Counted from the stretch's first letter, positions 1-8,555 are shown. The stretch is 33,449 nucleotides of DNA from Prevotella sp. (GCA_022774105.1 JALFNY010000202.1:1-33449); one strand, 5' to 3'. Notes: a model not told the origin generated them from the letters alone. A program made the numbers and translations.

Positions 1-2330
1 CAGACGTCCATGCAGATGTTTCCCACGTATTCTGCGCGTTGTCCGTTGACAAGGCAGTAGGCGTTGCGGTTGCCGAGGTGGCGGTTCAGTCCGTCAGCGT
101 AACCTATTGGTATGGCTGCTATCATGCTGTCACGCTGCAGGGTGGTGCGCCGTGAATAGCCTATGGTGTCGCCTGCCTTCACGTGGCGCAGTTGCAGAAT
201 GGTGGTTTTGAGTGTAGAGACGTTGTTTATAATACTGTTGTCACGTGGATTGATGCCGTACAAGCCCAGTCCGAGGCGGCACATATCCATCTGTCTGTCA
301 GGGAAATGCTCTATGCCTGCGGAGTTACAGATGTGGCGTATGATGTGGTGTTGGAAGGCGTCTTGCAGTGTGTCGGCTCCTTTTTGGAAGAGGTCGTACT
401 GCATTTGTGAGAAGTCGTCGAACTCATCGCCGTCAGAACCTACGAAATGTGAGAACACTGAGCGTGGCGTCAGTGCGTTCTGGTTTTTCAGGTAGTCAAC
501 GAGCCGTGGCATATCGTCAATGGGGTGGAAGCCGAGGCGGTGCATACCCGTGTCGAGTTTTACGTGGATAGGCCAGCCGGTGATGCCCTCCTTGCGTGCT
601 GCGTGGCGCAGTGCGTCGAGCAGTCGGAAGGAATATACCTCGGGTTCGAGGTCATAGTCGAACATGGTTTTGAAGGCTGTCATCTCCGGATTCATTATCA
701 TTATGTTGGCGGTGATGCCTGCTTGTCGCAGTGCCACGCCCTCATCGGCCACCGCTACGGCGAGGTAGTCCACACGATGGTCTTGCAGTGTCTTGGCTAT
801 CTCTACCGCTCCTGCTCCGTAGCCGTCAGCCTTTATCATACATACGAGCCTTGTGCCGGGTTTCATCTGCGAGCGATACCAGTTGAGGTTGGCCACCACG
901 GCGGTGAGATTCACCTCCAGTGTTGTCTCGTGTACTTTCTCTACGAGCAGGTCTGTGATGCGGTCGAAGGTGAAGCGGCGTGCTCCCTTGATGAGTATCA
1001 CCTCGTCATGCAGGTTGTCAAAGCATGGGCTGCTGAGGAATTTGTCGGTGGTAGGGAAGTGATGTGTCTCTATTCTCCCTGCCATTGCTTCCGTCAGCGA
1101 GCGTATCTCGCTGCCTATGGCCACGAGTTTGTCTATGCCCCGACTGCCTATCATGTCGGCAAGGGTGCCGGTAAGGGCTGTGGTGGTAAGGCCACTTTGG
1201 TCTATATCGCTTAGTATCAGTGTGCGGCGACGGCCTTTATGGTCGGGCCTGCGCTGCATAAAGTCAAGTGCTATGTCGAGCGAAGCGAGGTCGGAGTTGT
1301 AGGAATCGTTGATGAGTGTGCAGCCGTTGCGCCCCTCCTTCACCTCAAGTCGCATGGCAACGGGCTCCAGTTGGGCCATTCTCTCAGCCAGAGTGTCAGG
1401 TGTCAGTCCGAGGTGCAGGGCTGTCACGGCGCAGGTTATGGAGTTCTCCACCGCCGCCTCACTGATGAACGGCAGGGTGTATTGTCCCTCTACGCTTCCT
1501 TTATATATATAATGTATGCGGGTGGTGGTGTCTGTTTTCTCCACGCTCTTGACATAGAAGGCAGCAGAGGCATCACGCATGGACCAGCCGAGTTGCTCTC
1601 CTCGGAAGTGGCTCTGACGTAATACGCGGAAGGCTATGTCGTTGTCAAGAGGCCAGACGAGCGTCTTGCAGTCGCGGAAGAGGAGGAACTTCTCACGGCA
1701 TTTGTCCTCCATCGAGAGGAAATTCTCCTGATGTGCCATGCCGAGTGATGTGAAAACGCCGATTGTGGGCTGTATGATGTCTGTCAGCCGCGCCATCTCG
1801 CCCACCCTGCTGATGCCTGCTTCGAAGAGCCCCACGGCAGAGTTCTCGTTGAGTTGCCATATAGACAGCGGCACACCTATCTGTGAATTGTAAGAACGTG
1901 GGGAGCGGGTGACATTCATAGTGGGCATCAGTATCTGGTAAAGCCACTCCTTTACCATAGTCTTGCCATTGCTTCCCGTGATGCCGATGATGGGTATGTC
2001 GAAACTGTCACGGTGTCTTTCTGCCAACCGTTGCAGTGCAGCGAGCGACGAAGGTACCACAAGGAAATTGGCATCAGCCCACTGCTTGGCGGCGTTCTGC
2101 TCGTAATTGTCGGGCAATGTCTCGACAACAAAACTGCGTACTCCCCTTCTGTACAGGTCGGTCACATAACGATGACCGTCATTGCGCTCTGACTTTAGGG
2201 CAAAAAAAAGCGTCTCCTCTGGGAAAGAGAGGGAACGACTGTCGGTAAGAAGAAAGCCCACCGCCGTAGCGGCAGTGCCGTAGCGGTGAGCTCCTATGAG
2301 ACTTGCAACTTGTTCTATTGGATAAGTCAT
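1..2330 (-). CDS. murF-alr: Bifunctional MurF / alanine racemase fusion (3' end cut by window edge)
   Basis: Cytoplasmic peptidoglycan-precursor enzyme. The MurF half adds D-Ala-D-Ala to the UDP-MurNAc-tripeptide using ATP; the Alr half makes D-alanine with PLP. I translated the minus strand from ATG at 2330; 776 codons are visible before the window ends. The MurF domain shows the ATP loop GITGSNGKT at about residues 116-124. The racemase half starts near residue 475 and carries the PLP-lysine motif MIKADGYGAG, with K500 as the presumed Schiff-base lysine, then IGYSRR and a CMDV motif right at the edge. MurF-Alr fusions are typical of Bacteroidetes; roughly the last 50 residues are probably missing. 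It begins 22 nt after the GH2 stop in the same direction, so it may be cotranscribed with the two glycosidases, although an internal promoter in the GH2 end cannot be excluded. Reverse-frame ORFs on the plus strand here are shadows. Confidence 0.95.
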   Translation of the reverse strand, partial: MTYPIEQVASLIGAHRYGTAATAVGFLLTDSRSLSFPEETLFFALKSERNDGHRYVTDLYRRGVRSFVVETLPDNYEQNAAKQWADANFLVVPSSLAALQRLAERHRDSFDIPIIGITGSNGKTMVKEWLYQILMPTMNVTRSPRSYNSQIGVPLSIWQLNENSAVGLFEAGISRVGEMARLTDIIQPTIGVFTSLGMAHQENFLSMEDKCREKFLLFRDCKTLVWPLDNDIAFRVLRQSHFRGEQLGWSMRDASAAFYVKSVEKTDTTTRIHYIYKGSVEGQYTLPFISEAAVENSITCAVTALHLGLTPDTLAERMAQLEPVAMRLEVKEGRNGCTLINDSYNSDLASLDIALDFMQRRPDHKGRRRTLILSDIDQSGLTTTALTGTLADMIGSRGIDKLVAIGSEIRSLTEAMAGRIETHHFPTTDKFLSSPCFDNLHDEVILIKGARRFTFDRITDLLVEKVHETTLEVNLTAVVANLNWYRSQMKPGTRLVCMIKADGYGAGAVEIAKTLQDHRVDYLAVAVADEGVALRQAGITANIMIMNPEMTAFKTMFDYDLEPEVYSFRLLDALRHAARKEGITGWPIHVKLDTGMHRLGFHPIDDMPRLVDYLKNQNALTPRSVFSHFVGSDGDEFDDFSQMQYDLFQKGADTLQDAFQHHIIRHICNSAGIEHFPDRQMDMCRLGLGLYGINPRDNSIINNVSTLKTTILQLRHVKAGDTIGYSRRTTLQRDSMIAAIPIGYADGLNRHLGNRNAYCLVNGQRAEYVGNICMDV

Positions 2331-2352
2331 AGTGTAATATGTATGTTTTCTC

Positions 2353-4773
2353 TTACTTGGTGAAGAGTTTTAGCCTTGCAGACTTCATGCCTTCGGCCGT
2401 TGCCGTGATGGTGACGGCAGAGGGAGCGACACCTGAACGCAGTATGGCGAGGCACGAACCCTTGTAGAGGCGACGGCTGTCAACCACGTTAAGTTCATCA
2501 GAATTGTGGTCTCCGCTGCTGACAGCGGCCAGTGATGCGTCACCCGTGACGGTGAACTTTACCTCGCCTTGCGCTGCCTGCACGCGCCTTCCCTTCTTGT
2601 CAACGGCTATGACACGGATGTGCTGAAGGTCTTGTCCGTCAGCCTTCCATGCGTCATTGTCTTTCTCTAACCTTAATGCCACAGCCTTACCAGTGGTCTC
2701 TATGCGGTGGCGGGCAACCTCCTTGCCACCCGTACGGGCAATGGCCTCGCAGTAACCGTCCTGATATTCTATATCTTTCCAGCGTATCTGGTTGCGCATC
2801 TTGGGGTTGTTGACGTCGTTTTTCTTCACTCCGTAACTCCTGCCATTAACCAAAAGTTCCACCTCTTCGGCATTAGTGTAGGTGGTAATGTCAAGTTTTG
2901 TACCGGGTTTGCGGTTCCAATGGTCGCTCTGTCCGTCGTTACCCGTCTGCACTCCGTTCCACATTGCGTCACCCTTAGTATCTGTCACCGCTATGTGTAC
3001 CACCGGTTCGTCAGGCTTAAAGAACGACCTCATGTAGTAAGCCTTTGGTTTTGGCTCCAGAGAGATATCAAAAACACCCTGCGCCCAGCCCTTTGCTGGC
3101 CACCCTTGGCTTTCTCCCAGATAGTCTATCGCTCCCCAGTAAGCCAGTCCTATGACCTTGTCAAGGTCCATGGAAAAATAGTTTTCACCCATGGCAGACA
3201 CCGAAGCCTCGCTCTGGTAGAACGTCATCCAAGGGAAATTACGGCCGTCTCCGGGGAAATACATATATCGATAGTTGTATGACTGCACGTCAGTGACCTT
3301 GGCAAGGTCACACGGTAGCGAGTCAGTTTCCCAGTTTCTGTAACGTGGGTGCATGGCAACAGTGACCTTTCGGCTGTCATCGTAACGCTGAATGAGTGTC
3401 TTTTGCAACTTATACATGGTCACTCCGAAATCGTTGTAGGGCATATCATTATAAGATTGCAGTTCGTTTCCTAACGACCATAGCACCACAGAGGGGTGGT
3501 TTCTGTCACGGGTGATGAACTCCTTGACATGGTCTGACCATAGATTTATAAAGTGATTGCGCCCTGCTCCGACGTATTGGTCGTTCCATTTGTCATACAG
3601 TTCATCTACGACAAGTATTCCATTCTCGTCGCAAAGGTCAAGGAATGACTCGGAATAAGGGTTGTGTGACGTGCGGATATGGTTCATACCATACTCCTTC
3701 ATCAACTTAATCCTCTTCTCCATAGCCCTTGGCAGCGCGGCAGCACCAAGTGCTCCGTTGGTGTGATGGTTGGCATAACCCTTCAAAAGCACCTTCTTAC
3801 CATTGAGTTTAAGACCAAACTCCGGCCCGAATTCTACTGTACGTATGCCGAAACGCTGTGATGTTACGGCGGCAACAGTGCCGTTTTCCATTATCAACTC
3901 TAGTCGGGCGGTGTATAGGTTGGGGTTATCGCAGTCCCACAGCATTGGTGATTCTATGTCAAAAGCAGGTATTTCGAGTTCCTGTCCGTACTTATAACTA
4001 CGCACACGCTTTACCTTATACACCTCGTTCTTCACCTGTTTGCCGTCTGGTGCGGTAATGATTACGCGCATATCAACGCTGTTTTGCTTGGTAAGGCATT
4101 GCACATTGGCAGTGATATGCACCGTTTTGTTGTCTGTTGTGGTGATATACAGGGGGTGACGGAGGAAATATAACTGTGGGTCTGTGTACATAAGCCTCAC
4201 GTCTCTGAACAAACCTCCACCGGTGTACCATCGTGATTGCTTCGGTTCTCCTGTGTTTGCATAAACGGCTATGGTGTTCTCCACGCCGTATTTTAGTTTG
4301 TTTGTCACGTCAATCTCAAAGCCTACGTAACCGTAGTCGGTGCCACCCACGCGCTCACCGTTAAGATATACGTCTCCATAATACATTATTCCCTGGAAGT
4401 CAAGCAACGCTCTTTTGCCCTTCTTTGCTGCTTCTGGCGTGATAGTCTTTACGTACCAGCCTCCTCCCATCTCCTTGAATCCTCTGGCAGAGAGGCGACT
4501 TCTGATGTTTGCACCAGCGTCACTGTTGTCTGCTCTCTCGTCTGCTGAGGGTGCAACCCATGGTTGTTCTATCTGGAAATCGTGCGGAACATTGATTTCT
4601 TTCCATCCTTCTGCCTTGGCTTTCTGTACTGTTATTGCTGGTGATGCGCCTTCTCCGAGTTGAAACATCCATCCTCTGTCGAGGCAGATAGTGTCTGACT
4701 GCGCTACTGCCAGCAATGGTACAGTTGCGTATGTGAGGCCTATCAGTGTGGAATATAGTCTTCTTGCTGTCAT
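2353..4773 (-). CDS. Glycoside hydrolase family 2 (beta-galactosidase/beta-glucuronidase type), exported
   Basis: An 806-residue exo-acting GH2 glycosidase, probably periplasmic. The N-terminus is a signal peptide (MTARRLYSTL, hydrophobic stretch, cut near AVAQ-S at about residue 25). Domain order follows GH2: jelly-roll sugar-binding domain (about 30-195, with GWYVKT and the GGLFRDV motif), immunoglobulin-like domain (about 200-315), TIM barrel (about 318-600) and C-terminal beta domains. The acid/base is E437 in WSLGNEL. The nucleophile is probably E522 in YQSEASVSAMG. The HIRTSHNP motif near 365-372 is typical of the family. Exact substrate cannot be read from sequence; beta-galactose or beta-glucuronate in a pectin or arabinogalactan side chain would fit the GH105 gene 19 nt upstream. 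No SusC/SusD pair is present in the window. Confidence 0.92.
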   Translation of the reverse strand: MTARRLYSTLIGLTYATVPLLAVAQSDTICLDRGWMFQLGEGASPAITVQKAKAEGWKEINVPHDFQIEQPWVAPSADERADNSDAGANIRSRLSARGFKEMGGGWYVKTITPEAAKKGKRALLDFQGIMYYGDVYLNGERVGGTDYGYVGFEIDVTNKLKYGVENTIAVYANTGEPKQSRWYTGGGLFRDVRLMYTDPQLYFLRHPLYITTTDNKTVHITANVQCLTKQNSVDMRVIITAPDGKQVKNEVYKVKRVRSYKYGQELEIPAFDIESPMLWDCDNPNLYTARLELIMENGTVAAVTSQRFGIRTVEFGPEFGLKLNGKKVLLKGYANHHTNGALGAAALPRAMEKRIKLMKEYGMNHIRTSHNPYSESFLDLCDENGILVVDELYDKWNDQYVGAGRNHFINLWSDHVKEFITRDRNHPSVVLWSLGNELQSYNDMPYNDFGVTMYKLQKTLIQRYDDSRKVTVAMHPRYRNWETDSLPCDLAKVTDVQSYNYRYMYFPGDGRNFPWMTFYQSEASVSAMGENYFSMDLDKVIGLAYWGAIDYLGESQGWPAKGWAQGVFDISLEPKPKAYYMRSFFKPDEPVVHIAVTDTKGDAMWNGVQTGNDGQSDHWNRKPGTKLDITTYTNAEEVELLVNGRSYGVKKNDVNNPKMRNQIRWKDIEYQDGYCEAIARTGGKEVARHRIETTGKAVALRLEKDNDAWKADGQDLQHIRVIAVDKKGRRVQAAQGEVKFTVTGDASLAAVSSGDHNSDELNVVDSRRLYKGSCLAILRSGVAPSAVTITATAEGMKSARLKLFTK

Positions 4774-4792
4774 AATGTGGTATAGTTAGTGG

Positions 4793-5968
4793 TTAGTTAT
4801 TGTCGTACCCTACTGCCATATCCTTGTGAATACCCTGCTTATACTTGTAATATTCCGTTGCCCCGAGCAGGAAACACCCCAGTCCGTAGTCGTCAAAGTC
4901 TGGCTCTTTCTCGTAAGTCACGGGCTGACTTGATGCTGGTCTGTCGCCAGTTCCCTGCACATAGCCTAGGAATCCGTCCTTATGTACGCAGGAAGCAATG
5001 GCTTTCCACGCTTTTTCCATGGCCGGGGCATATTGTTTTTCCTTTAATATTCCGTGGCTGACACCCCACGCCATGCCGTAAAGGAACAGTGCAGTACCTG
5101 TCAATTCCTTGCCGGCGAAGTCCTGAGAGGCAAGACTTGCGTTCCAGAAACCATCTTCTCTCTGCAACGGGAGCAATGCTTCTGACATCATTACAAAGTC
5201 TTTTTTCAGTTGTTTGTAGTACTTATCCTTCTTTGGCAACATCATCATCACACGTGCATAAGCGGCATATACCCACCCGTTTCCACGGCTCCAATAGCAG
5301 TTTTTGCCGTCGCTTTCCGTGTATGGTGGTACAAAGTTAGCGTCTCTCCACCACAGTCCTTCCTCTGTGTTGAACAGTTTTCCGCCGCAGGTGTCACGGC
5401 TCCACGTATAAGAGCGCATGGCATAGTCAATGTATTTCCTGTCACCTGTTATGGCAGATAGTTGTGCAAACGCTGGCATCGCCATCTGTATGGCGTCTAT
5501 CCAGGTCCAGTCACGGTTGGTACCACGTGCTATCTGCTTGTCAAAGTTTTCTATTACGTATTGTATTTTCTCCTTTCCTCCCACCTGACAGTAACGTTCC
5601 ATGTACGTCTGTGCGCAGCACTGGTCGTCGGCATGCACTGTTTTCACGCCGTTACGTGGCATCCATTTATGGAAGTCTCCCCATTTATCGACATAGTCTG
5701 TGTATCTTTTCTGTGGGTCAATGCGTTCAAGTGCCATCAGTCCCTCGAAATATACGGCTCGTGTCCAGAGGTTACTGGGGCGCAGTTTTTTTGCCGTTGT
5801 GGGTGCGGTAGGGTCGCTCCACTTCGCCATGAAGTAGTCGTTGGCGCGCCGTGAGAGTTCAAGCGGACAGCCGGCTGTATCCTTGTTACAGGTTTTTCCT
5901 GGCTTTTCCGCTGCCGTTACGGCAATGGCTAACAGGCACATCAGTGCGGATAGGATGGTTGTTTTCAT
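4793..5968 (-). CDS. GH105 (GH88-like) unsaturated rhamnogalacturonyl/glucuronyl hydrolase
   Basis: About 391 residues. The open frame extends upstream to 6139, but those 57 codons are highly basic and lie in the untranslated leader; ATG at 5968 gives a clean signal peptide (MKTTILSALMCLLAIAVTAA). The family removes the 4,5-unsaturated uronic acid left by polysaccharide lyases. The WIDAIQMAMP segment carries the Asp expected to hydrate the double bond (by analogy with Bacillus YteR), and YWSRGNGW is a GH88/105 signature of the (alpha/alpha)6 barrel. It is first in the operon, 19 nt before the GH2 gene, suggesting sequential trimming of a pectin-like oligosaccharide in the periplasm. No lipobox is seen. 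Whether the substrate is rhamnogalacturonan or another uronate glycan is uncertain. Confidence 0.88.
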   Translation of the reverse strand: MKTTILSALMCLLAIAVTAAEKPGKTCNKDTAGCPLELSRRANDYFMAKWSDPTAPTTAKKLRPSNLWTRAVYFEGLMALERIDPQKRYTDYVDKWGDFHKWMPRNGVKTVHADDQCCAQTYMERYCQVGGKEKIQYVIENFDKQIARGTNRDWTWIDAIQMAMPAFAQLSAITGDRKYIDYAMRSYTWSRDTCGGKLFNTEEGLWWRDANFVPPYTESDGKNCYWSRGNGWVYAAYARVMMMLPKKDKYYKQLKKDFVMMSEALLPLQREDGFWNASLASQDFAGKELTGTALFLYGMAWGVSHGILKEKQYAPAMEKAWKAIASCVHKDGFLGYVQGTGDRPASSQPVTYEKEPDFDDYGLGCFLLGATEYYKYKQGIHKDMAVGYDNN

Positions 5969-6136
5969 ATTAGTTGTCTGGTTTATTAGTTGTTTTCTTT
6001 TTCTGTTGTATGTTTTTCTACTATGGTATCTCTGCTTGTCAAGGTAGAGGTTTGCGGTTAGGTGGTTGTTGGTGTAAGGGCCTTGGGGTTTTAATCTACT
6101 ACCCCCTAACCTCCAATCTCTCACCCTTTTCTCCTG
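5969..6136 (-). other. Long GT-rich then AC-rich 5' leader of the GH105 operon
   Basis: Between the predicted -7 element and the GH105 start lie about 160 nt with strong strand asymmetry. Read on the minus strand, a G/T/A-rich part (AGATTGGAGGTTAGG) is followed by an AC-rich part (CCAACAACCACCTAACC). GGTTAGG pairs with CCTAACC, so the two halves can fold into a hairpin. No SD site is evident. The same layout recurs before the NSS symporter gene. Confidence 0.55.
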
Positions 6137-6168
6137 CAAAGTTAATAAAAACAGTCAACACAAGCAAG
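6137..6168 (-). promoter_or_regulatory. Bacteroidetes-type promoter for GH105-GH2(-murF-alr)
   Basis: On the minus strand the -7 element TAACTTTG lies at 6144-6137, and a -33-like CTTG (one change from TTTG) lies at 6168-6165, with 20 nt between them, which is the normal Bacteroidetes spacing. It fixes the transcription start well upstream of ATG 5968. Confidence 0.7.
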
Positions 6169-6227
6169 TATTGTGCGGCAAAAGTTATTGTTTTTAACGT
6201 TACATGGCTTTTTGCTTGTCTTCTGTC

Positions 6228-7382
6228 CTACACCTCTATTCTGAACGTTGTGCCCCTACCCACTTCTGAGCGCAGCACGTATATGCTGCCGTTGTGGTAT
6301 TCTTCCACTATGCGTCTTGCCAATGAAAGGCCCAGTCCCCACCCTCTTTTCTTTGTTGTAAAGCCTGGTCTGAACACGTTTTTCACGTTCTTGCGCTCTA
6401 TGCCCTTGCCGTTGTCTGTCACGTCAATGCTCATTCTTCCCTCTTCTCGGAAGGCATGGATATGTATGTTGCCTCTGCCTTCCATAGCATCAACGGCGTT
6501 TTTGCACAGGTTTTCAAACACCCACTCAAAGAGTTGGGGGTTAACGCTGATGCGAGCGTCCTCTTCGTCCACCTCCAGTGTTATCTGTACCTTCTGCGAT
6601 GTGCGGCGGTTCATGTAATCCACCACGTGTTGCAACAGTTCTGCCAGCACCACCTCCTGTTTCTCTGGCGTGGAACCTATCTTCGAGAAGCGGTCTGCTA
6701 TCAGTTGCAAGCGCCTCACGTCCTTGTCCATTTCGGGTATCAGCGCATCGTCGGGGTATGTCTCTCGCAGTATCTCCGTCCACGCCATGAGGCTTGATAT
6801 GGGTGTGCCCAACTGGTGGGCGGTTTCTTTTGACAGGCCTACCCACACCTTATTCTGTTCTGCTTTCTTTGAAGTGAGCAGTGCGAAAATGGCTATCACA
6901 ACGAATATCATAACTACTCCCAACTGTATGTAGGGGTAATAGGCAAGGCGTTTGAGCAGTGAGGAGTCGTCATAACATACTAACAGGTAGTCGTCTGGTG
7001 CTTCTGTCAGTTTTACTTTTATGCTCTGCTGGTGTGCTCGCATCATTTCTGCCTTCTTCCGTGCCACCATCATGCTGTCGGAAGCGTCCGCAGCGTCAAT
7101 CTCCACGTTACGGTATGTCTGCACATCGCCCCTTGCGTCTGTCACTATCACTGGTATGGTGTTGTTCTCTTCCAGCACTTTCAGCACAAGGTTGAGGTCT
7201 GTGTCACTGCCCGCCACACTGAGACTGCGTATTGCCTCGGCCCATATCTCCATACGCTTACGTTCTTCATGGGCCAGATCCTTTACCAGGAAATGGCTCA
7301 CTATGAGCGAGGCACCGGCTATTAACACCGCTGCTGTCATAAGCGTTATCTTGACTTGCCGTATCTTGTCGGTCCAGAACAT
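6228..7382 (-). CDS. Orphan membrane sensor histidine kinase
   Basis: 384 residues. Membrane segments lie at about 13-33 and 151-170, enclosing a sensor region of about 115 residues facing the periplasm that I cannot assign to a known sensor fold. The cytoplasmic part has the H-box ETAHQLGTP with phospho-acceptor H189, the N-box NLCKNAVDAM (N291/N295), G1 DNGKG (323-327) and G2 GWGLGLSL (347-354). The kinase region follows TM2 with almost no room for a HAMP domain. No response regulator is encoded beside it: upstream is hsp20 on the same strand and downstream the GH105 promoter. It has its own promoter (7453-7483). The partner regulator and signal are unknown. Confidence 0.92.
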   Translation of the reverse strand: MFWTDKIRQVKITLMTAAVLIAGASLIVSHFLVKDLAHEERKRMEIWAEAIRSLSVAGSDTDLNLVLKVLEENNTIPVIVTDARGDVQTYRNVEIDAADASDSMMVARKKAEMMRAHQQSIKVKLTEAPDDYLLVCYDDSSLLKRLAYYPYIQLGVVMIFVVIAIFALLTSKKAEQNKVWVGLSKETAHQLGTPISSLMAWTEILRETYPDDALIPEMDKDVRRLQLIADRFSKIGSTPEKQEVVLAELLQHVVDYMNRRTSQKVQITLEVDEEDARISVNPQLFEWVFENLCKNAVDAMEGRGNIHIHAFREEGRMSIDVTDNGKGIERKNVKNVFRPGFTTKKRGWGLGLSLARRIVEEYHNGSIYVLRSEVGRGTTFRIEV

Positions 7383-7452
7383 TTTGGTGGTTGTTGGTCT
7401 TGGGGTGGAGGTTAGGAGGTTTTGGGGTTAGGGGTTATGTTTCTTTCGCCTG

Positions 7453-7483
7453 CAAAGATAGGTATTTTCCTTGTAACCGCAAA
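7453..7483 (-). promoter_or_regulatory. Promoter of the histidine kinase gene
   Basis: Minus-strand -7 TATCTTTG at 7460-7453 and -33 TTTG at 7483-7480, 19 nt apart. The following leader (about 65 nt) is AC-rich and nearly free of G up to the start codon, with units such as CCTCCTAACCTCC and CCAACAACCACC. Confidence 0.75.
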
Positions 7484-7541
7484 GGAAAAAGGGGGATAAA
7501 TGTTGTTCTTCTGTCTTATGGCATACCTTTATATGCGTTAA

Positions 7542-7573
7542 GGGGCTGCCTGAACTTATTGTCAGACAGCCCC
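7542..7573 (-). terminator. Hairpin downstream of hsp20
   Basis: GGGGCTGCCTGA and TCAGACAGCCCC form a 12-position stem with one mismatch around an 8-nt loop, starting 29 nt after the hsp20 stop. The U-run after the stem is weak (TTAACG on the minus strand), so efficiency is uncertain. Confidence 0.6.
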
Positions 7574-7601
7574 CAGATGATTACTTTTATACTTATGTGC
7601 G

Positions 7602-8039
7602 CTACTTAATCTCTATGCACTGCGTCTCTTGTGCCTTCTCTTCTTCCGTCTTCTTTGGTATCACGATGGCAAGCACACCGTCGTTCATGTTGGCACAGAT
7701 GTTCTGCCTCTCGATGTTGTCAGGCAGTGTCAGACGCTGCTCGAACTTTGAATAACTGAACTCGCGACGCAGATATTTCTTCTTCTCGTCCTCTTCTTTG
7801 TTGTCAGTCTTCTTCTCCATTGAGATTACAAGGTCATCATTGGCCACGCTAATCTTAAAGTCTTCCTTCGTCATTCCCGGCGCTGCCACCTCTACCTTGT
7901 AGGCTTTCTCGTCCTCGCTGACGTTGATGGCGGGTGTGGTACCGGTGAACTTGGCTGGCATCCACGTGTCATTGAAGAAGTCATTGAAGATTGATGGAAT
8001 CCATCCCTGATTGCGATTTGAATACATTGTAGGTAACAT
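7602..8039 (-). CDS. Small heat-shock protein, Hsp20/alpha-crystallin family
   Basis: 145 residues. An ATP-independent cytoplasmic holdase that binds unfolding proteins for later refolding by DnaK/ClpB. The alpha-crystallin domain spans about residues 36-130, including VEVAAPGMTKEDF and the conserved NDGVLAIVIPKK near 119-130; the C-terminal IEI (142-144) is the usual IxI oligomerisation motif. The N-terminal arm (YSNRNQGWIPSIFNDFF) is the normal Bacteroidetes type. The gene is unusual for this window in having a strong SD site. I found no clear heat-shock promoter. Confidence 0.95.
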   Translation of the reverse strand: MLPTMYSNRNQGWIPSIFNDFFNDTWMPAKFTGTTPAINVSEDEKAYKVEVAAPGMTKEDFKISVANDDLVISMEKKTDNKEEDEKKKYLRREFSYSKFEQRLTLPDNIERQNICANMNDGVLAIVIPKKTEEEKAQETQCIEIK

Positions 8040-8045
8040 AGTCTT

Positions 8046-8052
8046 TCCTCCT
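8046..8052 (-). promoter_or_regulatory. Strong Shine-Dalgarno site before hsp20
   Basis: AGGAGGA lies 6 nt before the ATG at 8039 on the minus strand. Most genes here have A/C-rich leaders without an SD, so this near-perfect anti-SD complement stands out. Confidence 0.75.
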
Positions 8053-8332
8053 ATTAATTTTTGTTAGACATTCAATTAAAAGGTGTAAGTTGACCGTCCG
8101 CCCTGCGTGGGGCTTCTGGTCTCGCAACCTCTGCCCTTCATAATGCAATCCTCATGCCCAAGTGCCACAGTGTCAGTGGGTTTTTCACGTTCTGCAAACT
8201 TCGTTAAGTCTTCTTCCACCGTTTTTCAACATTCTGCCCCGTTTTTAATATTTACCCCCTGTTTTTTAATACTTATCCCACTGCCTCGCCATGTGTCACG
8301 CCTGACACTCCTACTGCCATTGATGGCATAGG
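8053..8332. other. Intergenic stretch upstream of hsp20, no gene seen
   Basis: About 280 bp between the hsp20 ribosome site and the repeat array. It contains pyrimidine-rich plus-strand sequence (several CCCCnGTTTTTAAT-like runs around 8236-8280) and a small TGCCAT/ATGGCA dyad near 8315-8329. The hsp20 promoter must lie here, but I cannot place a TAnnTTTG element with confidence. Short ORFs on both strands look random. Confidence 0.5.
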
Positions 8333-8420
8333 CAATCGGGTGCTGATTGCTGAGTAATCGGGTGCTGATTGCCGAGTAATCGGGTACTGATTGCACTGTG
8401 ACTTGCACCTGATTACACAG
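8333..8420. repeat. 22-bp tetrad repeat array, copy A
   Basis: Four contiguous 22-bp units at 8333-8354, 8355-8376, 8377-8398 and 8399-8420. The first three are near identical (AATCGGGTGCTGATT core, then a 7-bp spacer) and the fourth is more diverged (core ends GCACCTGATT). The dyad core is AATCAG-NNN-CTGATT with small changes. This copy is the only one lying between divergent genes (hsp20 and the 8613 glycosyltransferase). Copies B, C and D share unit length and unit number. Confidence 0.9.
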
Positions 8421-8485
8421 CCGTCACACCTGCCGCCTTACTGATACGTCCACTGATACCCACCTGACAGGTCAAAACCGGTCAT

Positions 8486-8545
8486 TTCATTTACCCTTCA
8501 ACCCTGCCCGCAAGGAAAAACAACGGCAGGGCAAGGGAAAATGAA
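8486..8545. repeat. Imperfect inverted repeat just upstream of a promoter
   Basis: The arm 8486-8510 (TTCATTT, CCCTT, CCCTGCC blocks) is complementary to 8524-8545 with small bulges, about 19 pairs around a 13-nt loop rich in A. It ends 11 bp before the -33 element at 8556. It could terminate upstream read-through or act as an operator. Confidence 0.55.
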
Positions 8546-8555
8546 CGTCATTTCC

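Noticed and set aside
525..1214. 229-residue plus-strand ORF
   Set aside because: It lies opposite the murF-alr frame, whose translation shows clear MurF and racemase motifs.
8333..8420. CRISPR array
   Set aside because: The 22-bp units are contiguous with only 7-bp semi-conserved spacers, four units per site, and no cas genes are present in the window.
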